Origin: Jeotgalicoccus meleagridis
Lineage (GTDB): Bacteria > Bacillota > Bacilli > Staphylococcales > Salinicoccaceae
Assembly: GCF_903994045.1 (NCBI RefSeq)
Contig: NZ_CAJEWD010000008.1
Location: 182,246 to 246,245 of the forward strand
Length of the DNA: 64,000 nucleotides
Direction: 5' to 3'
Shown: positions 49,113 through 60,246 of the stretch, piece after piece
How positions within the stretch are numbered: position 1 is the stretch's first letter
Layout: every line of letters begins with the position of its first letter
Notes under the pieces: model-generated
Database searches by the model: none
Seen by the model: the letters and a program-made list of their open reading frames with translations, nothing else
What the model was told of the DNA's origin: nothing
Program-made: the position numbers and the translations under genes

Positions 49113-51478
49113 ACAAATTCATAAGGGCTGACGTCACCCATACCAATCATTGGATCAATCTTTTCATCATTAATCATGTCATTTGTTAAGTAATCTTCTT
49201 TTAATACTTCCTCTTTTTCTTCTTGATTAAAAGTATTAAAGGATTTACTTAAAAATTCTTTTAACATTGTATTTCTTTCTACACCTTCACGTTTAATGGC
49301 ACTGTAAAACGCATTAGGGTCACCACAAAGAATCAAAGATTCCTTAGCACGTGTAATACCAGTATAGACAATATTTTTCATAAGCATATGGTAATAACTT
49401 TGGACAATTGGCATGATGACGATAGGATATTCACTCCCTTGCGCCTTATGAATACTCGTACAATAGGCATGGGAGAGCTCTGTTAAATCTTTTCTTTCAT
49501 AGGCAATATGTCCTGTATCGAACTCAACAACAATCTTGTCTTTGTCATTATTGTCATCTTTAAAGTGGATGCTCGAAATAATGCCAGAATCACCATTAAA
49601 TACATTGTCTTCAGTTCTATTAATTAACTGGATTACTTTATCGCCGGTCCTAAAAATTTTATCGCCAAATTCTAATTCATTTTTACTCTCACTGGCTGGA
49701 TTTAAAATGCCTTGTAATAGTTTGTTCAGTATATTAATTCCAGCAGGGCCTCGGTAAATTGGTGCCAAGACTTGAATGTCTCTCATATCATAGCCCTTAT
49801 CCACAGCCCTTGAGACGACGGTATCGACTAAGTCAGCAATCTGATTGGTATTTGCTCTAAAGAACACCCTATCTTTAAATTTAGTTTCAATATTCATGTT
49901 TTCGTCATTTGCAATATCATAAGCGAGTTTGACAATAGATGAGCCTTCTCCTTGCCTATAAACCGTATCGAGTATTGCAGTTTTAATTGCTGATGACTCA
50001 ATTAAGTCCTTAAATACTGTCCCTGGTCCAACGGATGGCAGTTGATCTGCATCGCCCACAAAGACAATCCTTGTATGCGGCATAACATTTTGCATAAATT
50101 GATGAAATAACCAAGTATCGACCATAGACATTTCATCGAGGATAATCAGTTCGGCATCAATTTCATTATCTAAAATGTCATCCGCTTCAGTGTCTTGGCC
50201 CCAGCCGATTAGACGGTGGATAGTTCTCGCATCTATACCTGAGGTATCAGCCATGCGTTTGGCTGCACGTCCTGTAGGTGCAGCTAACTTGATTGGGTAA
50301 TCCCCTATTTCATATTCCTTAAAATCTTTATAGTCGTACATCTCTTTATAAAGAGCGATAATCCCTTTAACAATGGTCGTTTTCCCTGTCCCTGGTCCAC
50401 CAGTAATAATCGACACTTTTTCCGTTAAAGCATTCAAGATAGCTTGACTTTGTTTGTCGCTATACTGGATTGATAAAGACTTTTCTATCTTTTTAAGAGA
50501 TATTTTTGCTTGTGCTTCATCTATTTCATCAATTTTGTAATTTATTATATTAGATAATTTTTCACTCGATTTATGTTCAGCATAATATATGCTCGGTAAA
50601 GTAACTCGGTCTTTAGAAATGATGATTTTTTTATTATCAGCAAGTGTTTCTAGAGCGATAATTATATCTTCATTAGAAAAATATACTTTATCTGTATTCA
50701 ATATCTCTAGAGACTTAGCTTTTAGGGTATCTACTTCTATATACGTATGACCAACGCTATTGATCTCATCATTTAAGGTGTACATAACTCCAGCAACTAA
50801 TCGCTCTGGGTCATCTGGACTAATGCCTGAATTAATGGCAATTTGATCCGCTTTTTTAAAGCCAATACCAAAGATATCACTGACCAGTTGATAGGGGTGG
50901 TACTGAATGATATTTAAAGTATCGCCTTTATATGTATCGATGATTTTTGAACGCTTTGATGGCTCTATATTTAAACGTATCATCATTAAATATGCTTCAT
51001 CAGATGCATTCGATTCTTGAACCGTCTCAGTAATCATCTGTCTTTTCGCTTTAGTTAAACCACTCACTTTTTCTAAAGCTTTTCCATCCTTAGAGATAAT
51101 AGAAATTGCATCTGTTCCGATGGTATCCACAATTTTTTGTGCTGTTTTCAGTCCAATTCCAGGAAATTTCTCACTCGAAAAATATTGAATCAGACCTTCT
51201 TTTGTATCAGGTACTTCTTTTTTAAAGCTCTCTGCAGCAAATTGCTCACCAAAACGAGCATGCTCGGTGACCTTTCCTGTAAACCTGTAGCTCTCCCCTT
51301 CAGTAATATCATGGAAGTGCCCAGTTACAATCGCCTCATCCTTAAAATTCGTATTGGTTTTTTCGATTAATACTTTAAGCACATGAAACCGCGTATCTTG
51401 GCTCATAAAGATGACGCGGTCAACATCTCCAACAATGTATAAAGTATCATAGATAGATGTTTGTGCATGATTAGTCAT
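49109..51478 (-). CDS. recD2: RecD2-type DNA helicase
   Basis: A 789-residue 5'-3' superfamily 1B helicase of the RecD2 (YrrC) type, not part of a RecBCD complex; involved in repair and fork stability. The N-terminal OB-like and HhH region (FPGIGLKTAQKIVDTIG, FGIGFKKADQIA) precedes Walker A GGPGTGKTTIV (near 355), ILDEMSMVD, VFVGDADQLPSVGPG, and the C-terminal motif SIHKAQGSEYP. GGAG lies 8 nt before the ATG. Confidence 0.94.
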   Translation of the reverse strand: MTNHAQTSIYDTLYIVGDVDRVIFMSQDTRFHVLKVLIEKTNTNFKDEAIVTGHFHDITEGESYRFTGKVTEHARFGEQFAAESFKKEVPDTKEGLIQYFSSEKFPGIGLKTAQKIVDTIGTDAISIISKDGKALEKVSGLTKAKRQMITETVQESNASDEAYLMMIRLNIEPSKRSKIIDTYKGDTLNIIQYHPYQLVSDIFGIGFKKADQIAINSGISPDDPERLVAGVMYTLNDEINSVGHTYIEVDTLKAKSLEILNTDKVYFSNEDIIIALETLADNKKIIISKDRVTLPSIYYAEHKSSEKLSNIINYKIDEIDEAQAKISLKKIEKSLSIQYSDKQSQAILNALTEKVSIITGGPGTGKTTIVKGIIALYKEMYDYKDFKEYEIGDYPIKLAAPTGRAAKRMADTSGIDARTIHRLIGWGQDTEADDILDNEIDAELIILDEMSMVDTWLFHQFMQNVMPHTRIVFVGDADQLPSVGPGTVFKDLIESSAIKTAILDTVYRQGEGSSIVKLAYDIANDENMNIETKFKDRVFFRANTNQIADLVDTVVSRAVDKGYDMRDIQVLAPIYRGPAGINILNKLLQGILNPASESKNELEFGDKIFRTGDKVIQLINRTEDNVFNGDSGIISSIHFKDDNNDKDKIVVEFDTGHIAYERKDLTELSHAYCTSIHKAQGSEYPIVIMPIVQSYYHMLMKNIVYTGITRAKESLILCGDPNAFYSAIKREGVERNTMLKEFLSKSFNTFNQEEKEEVLKEDYLTNDMINDEKIDPMIGMGDVSPYEFV

Positions 51479-51483
51479 ATAAT

Positions 51484-52127
51484 CTACTCCAAGTCTTTGA
51501 ATTTTTTCAAGGCATGATTTGCTAAATGATGATCATTTTTTAATTGGCTTGCTCTTTTGAAATGCTGAATGGCAAGAGACTTATCTTCAGTTAGCATGTA
51601 GAGCGCAAGCCCAAGATTGTATTCAGCATCAGCATGGTCAGTCATCTTTGTCACTTTTTTCAAGAGCTTGACTGCTGGCTCATACTGTTCAAGCTGACAC
51701 AGTGTCAAACCGTACTGAAAGAGCAACTCTACATCATCCGGACTGTTTTTTAAGGCTGTTTCAAAAAACGGCACACTCATGGTAGCTTCTCCGAGATTTT
51801 GAAACACTTGAGCTAACATAAAGTTTAAGTCACTATCTTCTGGCTTTAATCCATAAGCAGCTAAATATATTTTTTTAGCTTCAGTAAAACGCTCATTATC
51901 AAAGTATAAATTACCAAGCGTATAAAGAGCCGAGAAGCTGTTTTGTTCTATACTGATTGCTTTTTGTAAAAAACGCTCAGCTTCTTCTATTTTTCCGAGC
52001 CTACTTAAAACAAGGGCACCATTTATATAATGAGTTTCGTTATCTTTATCTCTTTCTATAGCTTCAAATATCTCACTCAGTGCTTTTTCATAATCACCAG
52101 TTTCAATATACTCCTTATATTTAAACA

Positions 52128-52128
<1 letters not shown>
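51484..52128 (-). CDS. Tetratricopeptide repeat protein
   Basis: A 214-residue protein made of about six TPR units (for example ALYTLGNLYFDNERFTEAKK and EYNLGLALYMLTEDKSLAIQ). TPRs mediate protein contacts; no catalytic domain or membrane segment is present. The start overlaps the mnmA stop (TAATG) and recD2 begins 5 nt after its end. Same position as B. subtilis YrrB. The partner is unknown; contact with the MnmA or RecD2 system is a guess from context. Confidence 0.88.
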
Positions 52129-53231
<1,103 letters not shown>

Positions 53232-53251
53232 TTATATCTTCCTTTCAATTT

Positions 53252-54388
53252 TTAATTGATAAATCCACTATCATTTAGATTTTTATAAATTTTATTTAAT
53301 ACTTTAGCAATTTGAGTAATATCATTCTTGTCGACCTTTTCAGAGAAGCTAAAACGAATAGATCTATTACTACGTGCTTCATCGTACATCGCTGTGATTA
53401 CATGAGATGGTATCACGGTACCTGCATTACAAGCTGAACCCCCTGAAGCATAGATACCATTAAGGTCTAAGGCTGTTAAAAGGTACTCGGTTTCTGTCCA
53501 TGGAAAATAAAGGTTCAAAATATGGCTCGTTTGTAATTCAATATCGCCATTAATTTCAAAAGGAACACCTTCAGCTTCTAAAGCTTCGATTAACGATTGT
53601 TTAAGATCTGCGATAATTTGATTGTTTTTATCTCTATTATCGTCTGCTTCTTCAATTGCTAGGCGAAAAGCATGAGCAAATAAAGTGTTTTCTGTTCCTG
53701 CACGGCGCTCTCTTTCCTGTGACCCGCCGGTGATCAGACTGTGCAGATGTGTATTTGATTTGAGATAAAGTAAGCCAATCCCTTTAGGGGCGTATAACTT
53801 ATGTCCGCTCAAAGTTAAAAAATCACAATTTAAGTCTGTGACATCTATTGGCAAATATTTAAAGGCTTGAACAGCATCGATGTGTAAGAGCGCACCTTTT
53901 TCCTTAACAATTTTACTGATCTCCTTAATTGGCTGAATCGTACCTGTTTCATTATTGACTAAAATAATAGATACTAATAGCGTATCATCTCTTAACTGAG
54001 ATTTTAGCTGTTCTAGATTGATTAAGCCCTTGTCATCTACATCGACATAAGTGACCTCATGCTCCTTTTCTAAGTCAGCATAAGTTTCCTTTACAGAAGC
54101 ATGCTCAGTTTTAGTAGTTATGACATGCGCACCAATCTTTCCCTGGACGGTGCCTCTGATTACTTGATTATTTGCCTCTGTTGCCGAACTGGTAAAAATA
54201 ATTTCTTCAGGCTGTGCGTTAAGGCGCTTGGCAATATTTTTTCTTGAGCCTTCATAAAATGCTTTAGCTTCCTTACCCAGACGATGAATACTTGATGGGT
54301 TACCAAATTTCGAAGCATTTTCAAGCATACTATTCATTATTTTTTCATCAATTGGAGTTGTCGCTGCATAATCTACATAAATTGACAT
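53252..54388 (-). CDS. Cysteine desulfurase (YrvO type)
   Basis: A 378-residue PLP enzyme of the NifS/IscS family. It shows YVDYAATTPI at the N-terminus, HASVKE, HIDAVQAF, the PLP lysine in SGHKLYAPKG (near 205) and the active Cys in GSACNAG (near 325). It lies directly upstream of mnmA and likely feeds it sulfur, as YrvO does in B. subtilis. The ATG at 54388 with GAGGG upstream is chosen over a longer frame. In B. subtilis and S. aureus cymR is its neighbour; here they are separated by 7.5 kb. Confidence 0.94.
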   Translation of the reverse strand: MSIYVDYAATTPIDEKIMNSMLENASKFGNPSSIHRLGKEAKAFYEGSRKNIAKRLNAQPEEIIFTSSATEANNQVIRGTVQGKIGAHVITTKTEHASVKETYADLEKEHEVTYVDVDDKGLINLEQLKSQLRDDTLLVSIILVNNETGTIQPIKEISKIVKEKGALLHIDAVQAFKYLPIDVTDLNCDFLTLSGHKLYAPKGIGLLYLKSNTHLHSLITGGSQERERRAGTENTLFAHAFRLAIEEADDNRDKNNQIIADLKQSLIEALEAEGVPFEINGDIELQTSHILNLYFPWTETEYLLTALDLNGIYASGGSACNAGTVIPSHVITAMYDEARSNRSIRFSFSEKVDKNDITQIAKVLNKIYKNLNDSGFIN

Positions 54389-54508
54389 ACTAATCCCTCT
54401 TATCCTAATAATTCTAATAGATTTTAACATGTCCAAGCAGATTTTTATACTTTTCTGTTTCAATATAAGAAAATAGTATGGAAAGTATATAATGTGGAGG
54501 TTTGTTAA

Positions 54509-55510
54509 ATGAATAAACAGATAAATATATCTGTCTTAAACTTAGTTCCTGTGCGTGAAGGAAAAAATGCAACAGGTGCTTTTGAAGATATGATTACTCT
54601 AGCAAGACATGTGGACAATAGTGACTATCAGCGCTATTGGATTTCTGAGCATCATAATATGCGGTCAATTGCTTCTAGTGCGACTAGACAGTTAATTCAA
54701 CATGTCCTACAAAATACTGAAACGATTCGTGCCGGTTCTGGTGGCGTTATGTTACCTAACCATTCACCATATATTGTAGCAGAAGAGTTTGGTACCTTAC
54801 ATGCAATCTTCGGTGATCGTTTAGATATTGGACTGGGTCGTGCACCAGGTACAGACATGATGACCGCAAATGCGATTCGACGCAGTAATCATGAAGGTGT
54901 GTTTTCTTTTAGAGATGAAATAGAAGAGTTAAGACGCTATTTAGATGATAATAAGACAAGCCTAGTTGCTTATCCTGGTGAAGGTACTAAAGTTCCACTT
55001 TACGTCCTAGGTTCATCAACTGACTCTGCACATATTGCAGCAAAACTTGGCCTACCTTATGCCTTCGCAGCGCACTTTGCGCCTCAGCAAATGAGAGAAG
55101 CTTTCATTATTTACGAGAACAACTTTAAGCCAAGCGAACAATTGGCCGAGCCTTATAAAATGGCTTCAGTTAATGCTGTTTTAGCAGATAGTAATATGGA
55201 AGCTGAGTATCTCGCAACAACACATTATCAAAATATTATTGGTTTACTTCGTAATACTCGTAATCAACTGCCAAGACCGGTTGATTCCATGGACGGCTTA
55301 TGGACACCATCAGAAGAACATACAATTAAGAATCAGTTCCCGATCCAATTCTTCGGAACAAAAGATGACGCTCTACAGTCTCTTGAAAATTTCCAAGAAA
55401 AATTCTCAGTAGATGAATTATTAGTCAATTCTTATGTCTACGATATGGATGCGCTCCTTAAGACCTACGATATTTTTGCAGATGTTGCTAAAACATATAA
55501 TGAATCCTAA
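54509..55510 (+). CDS. Luciferase-like monooxygenase family protein (LLM class oxidoreductase)
   Basis: A 333-residue flavin-dependent oxidoreductase-like protein with a bacterial luciferase TIM barrel. It shows YWISEHHNM, HSPYIVAEEFGTL, DIGLGRAPGTD and LYVLGSSTDSAHIAAKLGLPYAFAAHF, as in the MsnO8/YhbW-like group. The substrate is unknown. GGAGG lies 8 nt before the ATG; a -10 TATAAT is at 54488-54493 without a clear -35. It faces away from the desulfurase and is closed by a terminator shared with thrB. Confidence 0.88.
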   Translation: MNKQINISVLNLVPVREGKNATGAFEDMITLARHVDNSDYQRYWISEHHNMRSIASSATRQLIQHVLQNTETIRAGSGGVMLPNHSPYIVAEEFGTLHAIFGDRLDIGLGRAPGTDMMTANAIRRSNHEGVFSFRDEIEELRRYLDDNKTSLVAYPGEGTKVPLYVLGSSTDSAHIAAKLGLPYAFAAHFAPQQMREAFIIYENNFKPSEQLAEPYKMASVNAVLADSNMEAEYLATTHYQNIIGLLRNTRNQLPRPVDSMDGLWTPSEEHTIKNQFPIQFFGTKDDALQSLENFQEKFSVDELLVNSYVYDMDALLKTYDIFADVAKTYNES

Positions 55511-55512
55511 GA

Positions 55513-55541
55513 AAAAAATCCACCGAAACGGTGGATTTTTT
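55513..55541. terminator. Bidirectional terminator between monooxygenase and thrB
   Basis: A 13-bp stem (AAAAAATCCACCG and complement) with a 3-nt loop, T-rich on the right and A-rich on the left, overlapping the thrB stop. Confidence 0.9.
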
Positions 55542-56412
55542 ACTTATTACTATATACATTCACAATTTTATGCTGGCAGGAATCTATAGCCTTTAACTTG
55601 TCTAAGACCCTATCAACGTGTTCAACTTCACATAGAGTTAAGACAGTTGGTCCCGCTCCAGAGATGACGGTTGCTAGCGCTCCATTTTTTAAGGCGGTTT
55701 CTTTTAAAGTTTCAAATTCACTAATTAAAGGTTGTCGATAGGGTTCATGAAAGGCATCTTTCATCATCAATTTCCCCATCAGTTTATAATCCTGATTTTG
55801 AAGTGCTAAAATCATCACATTTGCCAGTGCATTTTGTGCAACGGCTTCGACTCTAGTGTAGGCATTCGGTAAGACTTCTCTTGCCTCTTCAGTATTAATC
55901 TCGTAATTTGGAACACTGACAATTAAACTTAAATTATCTAAATTCAAATGATAGTAATACAGTTCTTCTTTTAGATAATAACCGACAAAGGCACCGCCTG
56001 TAATACAAGGTCCAACATTATCTGGATGGCCTTCAATACGACAACCAATCATTACTTTCTCATAATCACTTAAGTTTAAATCTAAATAGTAATTAGCAAT
56101 TTCTATACCTGCTACTATAGCAGATGATGATGAGCCTAAACCATGAGACAAAGGAATATCACTGTCCATAATCATGTGTAGTTTAGGTAAAGTTTTCTTA
56201 TAATCATCAGCAATTTTTAAGGCTGTCTTAAAGACTAGATTATCTTCATCTTTTTCTAAAACTTCTAACGCCTCATTTTTATATTCAACTGTAAAGGCAT
56301 TAGAAATTTGTGTTTCTATTGTCAAAAACAGGTCGACTGCCACTCCAATTGAATCAAAACCTAAGCCTAAATTCGCACTAGATGCTGGGATTTTCTTTTT
56401 AAACACATCCAT
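55540..56412 (-). CDS. thrB: Homoserine kinase
   Basis: A 290-residue GHMP kinase that phosphorylates homoserine in threonine synthesis. It shows VFKKKIPASSANLGLGFDS at the N-terminus, the ATP loop IPLSHGLGSSSSAIVAG (near 88-104), EGHPDNV and ISGAGPTVL. It follows thrC by 3 nt; order hom-thrC-thrB. Confidence 0.95.
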   Translation of the reverse strand: MDVFKKKIPASSANLGLGFDSIGVAVDLFLTIETQISNAFTVEYKNEALEVLEKDEDNLVFKTALKIADDYKKTLPKLHMIMDSDIPLSHGLGSSSSAIVAGIEIANYYLDLNLSDYEKVMIGCRIEGHPDNVGPCITGGAFVGYYLKEELYYYHLNLDNLSLIVSVPNYEINTEEAREVLPNAYTRVEAVAQNALANVMILALQNQDYKLMGKLMMKDAFHEPYRQPLISEFETLKETALKNGALATVISGAGPTVLTLCEVEHVDRVLDKLKAIDSCQHKIVNVYSNK

Positions 56413-56415
56413 AGC

Positions 56416-57474
56416 TTAAGTTAAACTTTCTATATAATTAACAATAGCCGCTTCATCAAGTGGTAGTTTCTTAGCTTGTTCAAGCGCAACTTCCATTGCC
56501 GTATCAGGATCCTTCAGACCATTTCCTGTAAGCACAGTCACAACGGTTGAATTTTTATCTAAAGCACCATTAGCTATAGATTTAATTACACCTGCTAAAG
56601 AGGCAGCAGAGCCAGGCTCACAAAAGACACCTTCTGTTTCTGCAACTAATTTATAAGCATCTAATATCTGATCATCGGTCACTGAATCTATGATCCCTTT
56701 TGATTCATCTCTTGCAGCTTCAGCTTTAGACCAGCTCGCTGGATTACCGATTCTAATGGCAGTCCCTACTGTTTCAGGGTTAGTAATCACCTGACCTTTA
56801 ACAATTGCTGCTGACCCTTCCGCTTCAAAGCCAAACATTTTTGGTAAGCCAGAGTCATATTTGTCGTTGAATTCTTTAAATCCTTTCCAATATGCTGCAA
56901 TATTCGCAGCATTTCCTACTGGAATCGCAAGGTAATCCGGTGCTTTTTTGAGCTCATTGACAATTTCAAAAGCAGCAGTCTTTTGACATTCAATGCGGTA
57001 AGGATTAAGAGAGTTCACTAACTCAATGCCTTCATTTTCTTCTGCAATTTTACGGACAATCTTCAAGGCATCGTCAAAATTACCTTCAATCGACACTGTT
57101 TTCGCACCCGCCATCATCGCCTGAGAAATTTTTCCAGCTGCTACCTTACCTTCAGGTAAGACAACAATGGCATTTAAACCTGCACGTGCTGCATAAGCTG
57201 CTGCTGAAGCTGAAGTGTTACCCGTTGAGGCACAGATTACAGTATGGGCGCCGCTTTCTACTGCCTTGGCTACAGCTAAGACCATTCCCCTATCCTTAAA
57301 AGAACCAGTTGGATTCAGTCCTTCAAATTTTGCATAAAGATCAATTTCTAATTCCCGAGAGAGCTTCTCTAATTTAATTAAAGGTGTATTTCCTTCAAAT
57401 AAAGTTAAATCTGGTGTCTGTTCTGTAATTGGTAAATATTCCTTGAATTCTTTAATTAGTCCCTGCCACGCCAT
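56416..57474 (-). CDS. thrC: Threonine synthase
   Basis: A 352-residue PLP enzyme that converts phosphohomoserine to threonine. It shows [12 protein letters not shown], the PLP lysine in [11 protein letters not shown] (near 60), [18 protein letters not shown], and the phosphate-binding loop. The start overlaps the hom end by 23 nt, so translation is coupled. Confidence 0.96.
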   Translation of the reverse strand: MAWQGLIKEFKEYLPITEQTPDLTLFEGNTPLIKLEKLSRELEIDLYAKFEGLNPTGSFKDRGMVLAVAKAVESGAHTVICASTGNTSASAAAYAARAGLNAIVVLPEGKVAAGKISQAMMAGAKTVSIEGNFDDALKIVRKIAEENEGIELVNSLNPYRIECQKTAAFEIVNELKKAPDYLAIPVGNAANIAAYWKGFKEFNDKYDSGLPKMFGFEAEGSAAIVKGQVITNPETVGTAIRIGNPASWSKAEAARDESKGIIDSVTDDQILDAYKLVAETEGVFCEPGSAASLAGVIKSIANGALDKNSTVVTVLTGNGLKDPDTAMEVALEQAKKLPLDEAAIVNYIESLT

Positions 57475-58678
57475 CTTGACCAGCTCCTATTACTTGATAT
57501 GATGCCTTGACTTGTAATTCTTCTTGTATGTCTTCATATACTTTTGAACTTATACTTTTGACGATAAAAACCTTATCTGTTTCATCGATCAGTTTATACT
57601 CATAATCTTTAAGTACTTCTTTTACTGATTCAATTGAGTCTGAAAATCTAAAGTAATAGTCACTCTGTTCTTTGGACTGATCAACTTCTCCAAATTCTTC
57701 TGGTAATATCGTTTTCTTAGAGCTTAAATTAAAAGTATTAATCATATCGCTCACTACTGCTGAGGCTGTTTCATAACTTCCTGCTCCGGGGCCATAAAAC
57801 ATTGCTTGGCCTATAGCATTACCTTCTACAAAGACCGCATTCTTTTCATTTTTCACATTGCTTAATTGATGCGTGTTATCGACAAAGATCGGTGCGACAG
57901 ATAGATGATAAGATGATGATTTATCCTCAACAACACCTAATAGTTTTAAGGTCATATTAGCCTTTTTACCATGTACTATATCTATCTTGTCTACTTTATC
58001 AATACCAATCACATCAAGGTCTGACATCTTAAACCGTTTCTTAAAAGCAAGTCTTGCAAGTAAGAGTGTTTTTCTTGCTGCATCAAGACCTAAAACATCA
58101 GCACTTGGGTCAGCTTCTGCATAACCCATATCTTGAGCAATTTTTAAGACATCTTCATATTCTAGTCCTTTATCAGCCATCTGAGTCAACATAAAATTCG
58201 TTGTCCCGTTTAATATGCCCATGACCTTAGAGATGCGGTTGGCATTTAAGCTATGTGTCAAACTATGTATGATGGGAATACCACCAGCTACTGCACCTTC
58301 ATAAAGAATTGTTGTCTTATTATTAAGAGCAGTGTGCTCTAGTTCATCAATATATTCTGCCAGCATATCCTTATTAGCAGACACTACAGGAATACCTTGT
58401 TCTAAAAAATAAAGTAAGTGTGTTTTTGTATCCTGCAAACCACCCATAACTTCAACGACCAAATCTATTTCTGCATTTTTAATATCTTCAATATTATCGG
58501 TCACCTGAATACCTGATAAATCTACAGTACGTGTCTTGTTAAGATCCGAGACAAGAATGTGTGTAATGGTCAGTAACTCATCTGTAGAATTAAGCAGTAA
58601 ATCTTTATTTTCTTTTAGTATATTTAAGACACCTGATCCTACGGTGCCCATACCGAGTAGTGCAATCTTCTTTTCCAT
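57452..58678 (-). CDS. hom: Homoserine dehydrogenase
   Basis: A 408-residue NAD(P)H enzyme that reduces aspartate semialdehyde to homoserine. It has an N-terminal Rossmann motif [37 protein letters not shown] and [22 protein letters not shown], and a C-terminal ACT-like region (about 325-408) for feedback control by threonine. The ATG at 58678 has GGAGG 5 nt upstream. It heads hom-thrC-thrB, divergent from the aspartokinase gene. Confidence 0.96.
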   Translation of the reverse strand: MEKKIALLGMGTVGSGVLNILKENKDLLLNSTDELLTITHILVSDLNKTRTVDLSGIQVTDNIEDIKNAEIDLVVEVMGGLQDTKTHLLYFLEQGIPVVSANKDMLAEYIDELEHTALNNKTTILYEGAVAGGIPIIHSLTHSLNANRISKVMGILNGTTNFMLTQMADKGLEYEDVLKIAQDMGYAEADPSADVLGLDAARKTLLLARLAFKKRFKMSDLDVIGIDKVDKIDIVHGKKANMTLKLLGVVEDKSSSYHLSVAPIFVDNTHQLSNVKNEKNAVFVEGNAIGQAMFYGPGAGSYETASAVVSDMINTFNLSSKKTILPEEFGEVDQSKEQSDYYFRFSDSIESVKEVLKDYEYKLIDETDKVFIVKSISSKVYEDIQEELQVKASYQVIGAGQDGVAGTN

Positions 58679-58710
58679 AGTGACCTCCAATAATTGTAGT
58701 CTAGTAACTC

Positions 58711-58739
58711 ATAATAGTGCCGTTTTCAAAAAATTTCAA
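58711..58739 (-). promoter_or_regulatory. hom-thrC-thrB promoter
   Basis: On the minus strand, -35 TTGAAA (58734-58739) and -10 TATTAT (58711-58716), spacer 17. Confidence 0.7.
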
Positions 58740-58742
58740 GTA

Positions 58743-58757
58743 ATTATTCAGAAAACT
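58743..58757. promoter_or_regulatory. CodY-like box between hom and aspartokinase
   Basis: ATTATTCAGAAAACT matches the CodY consensus AATTTTCWGAAAATT at 12 of 15 positions. It lies 3 bp upstream of the hom -35. CodY represses this pathway in S. aureus when branched-chain amino acids and GTP are high, so control here is plausible but unproven. Confidence 0.5.
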
Positions 58758-58825
58758 CTACACTTTTCAAAACTTTTCTTGTATTATAAGAAGCTAATTC
58801 AAATATATATAAAAAGGTGTTTAAT

Positions 58826-60193
58826 ATGAAAGTAGCGAAATTTGGTGGAAGTTCATTATCTAATGCAAGTCAAATAAAAAAAGTTGCAGCGATTGTACAA
58901 GGCGATAAAGATATTAAAACCATCGTCGTGAGCGCACCCGGTAAGCGTTTCTCTGATGATGTTAAAGTAACTGACTTACTGATCGCTCTTTATTCAAATA
59001 AAGTCGCAGGCATAGACATTACAGATGCACTTGAAGAAATTATAGAAAGATATCATTCAATTACAAAAGAACTGGAGCTCTCAGATGAGCTTGTTGTAGA
59101 GTTTAAAAATATTTTACTCGACCGTTTAGAAAATATTAAGCAACATGATTATTTACTCGATGCTTTAAAATCATCAGGTGAAGACTTTAATGCGCGTTTA
59201 ATTGCTGCATATTTCCAAACTCTAAATGTTGATGCAAAATATGTCTCACCAAGAGAAGCGGGCATGATTGTAACAGATACGCCTGGAGAAGCGAGACTTA
59301 TTCCTAGCTCCTATAAAAATATTGAAAAGCTTAAAAACTATAAAGAAGAACTGTTAGTTATTCCGGGCTTCTTTGGAATTTCAGAAGATGATAATATCAT
59401 CACCTTCGCTAGAGGTGGATCTGATATTACTGGTGCCATTATTGCTCGAGGTATTAGCGCCAGCATCTATGAAAACTTTACTGATGAGTCACACATCTAC
59501 GCGGCTCACCCTGGAATTATTGATAATCCCTATAAGATTGAAGAGATTACATATAAAGAGATGCGTGAGCTTGCCTATGCTGGTTTTGGGATTTTCCACG
59601 ATGAGGCTCTAGAGCCACTTTATCAAGAAAATATTCCGGTTATGATTAGAAATACTAACGAGCCCGATATAGAAGGAACAAAAATCGTAGCTGAAAGAGA
59701 AATCGATCCTGATATTCCTGTCATTGGTTTTTCTTGTGATGAAGGATTTACTTCCATTTCTCTACATAAATACCTACTAAATAAAGAAGTTGGCTTTACT
59801 AAACGTATTCTTCAAATACTTGAAGATTATAATATTTCTTATGAACACATGCCATCAGGGATTGATGATGTTTCCATCATTATACGTTCTAGTCAATTCA
59901 CTGGAAATGAATCTTTAGATAATATCATTAGTGATATTAAGCAACAAATAGAACCTGAATGGATAGAAATTGAGAAAGATTTAAGTCTCTTATTTATAGT
60001 TGGTTTAGGTATGGCTCGGCAGGTCGGGACTGTGAAAAGAGTGACTACCGCTCTAGCAGAAAAAAATGTCAATATACGCATGATGAATCAAGGCTCAACC
60101 GAGTACAGCATGATGTTTGCTATTGAAACTAAAGATCACGTACCTGCTATTGAAGGACTATTTAAAGAATTTTTTAGTCATACTTTAACTTAA
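58826..60193 (+). CDS. Aspartate kinase
   Basis: A 455-residue monofunctional aspartokinase, the first step to lysine, threonine and methionine. It shows VAKFGGSSLSNASQ at the N-terminus, GFFGISEDDNIITFARGGSDITGA (ATP site region), and two C-terminal ACT domains (about 300-455). Divergent location beside hom points to a threonine-pathway isozyme; the length fits the S. aureus ThrA-type enzyme. The ATG at 58826 has AAGGTG 6 nt upstream, preferred over GTG at 58817. Confidence 0.94.
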   Translation: MKVAKFGGSSLSNASQIKKVAAIVQGDKDIKTIVVSAPGKRFSDDVKVTDLLIALYSNKVAGIDITDALEEIIERYHSITKELELSDELVVEFKNILLDRLENIKQHDYLLDALKSSGEDFNARLIAAYFQTLNVDAKYVSPREAGMIVTDTPGEARLIPSSYKNIEKLKNYKEELLVIPGFFGISEDDNIITFARGGSDITGAIIARGISASIYENFTDESHIYAAHPGIIDNPYKIEEITYKEMRELAYAGFGIFHDEALEPLYQENIPVMIRNTNEPDIEGTKIVAEREIDPDIPVIGFSCDEGFTSISLHKYLLNKEVGFTKRILQILEDYNISYEHMPSGIDDVSIIIRSSQFTGNESLDNIISDIKQQIEPEWIEIEKDLSLLFIVGLGMARQVGTVKRVTTALAEKNVNIRMMNQGSTEYSMMFAIETKDHVPAIEGLFKEFFSHTLT

Positions 60194-60213
60194 AAGTGAG
60201 TTTAGCGTATAAT
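60185..60213 (+). promoter_or_regulatory. Promoter of the ABC1 kinase gene
   Basis: -35 TTAACT (60185-60190) and -10 TATAAT (60208-60213), spacer 17; the -35 lies in the last codons of the aspartokinase gene. The -10 is bracketed by an inverted repeat TTTAGCG/CGCTAAA (60201-60207, 60222-60228). Confidence 0.6.
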
Positions 60214-60246
60214 GGCCTTGAGCGCTAAATACAGGGAGTGACAAAT

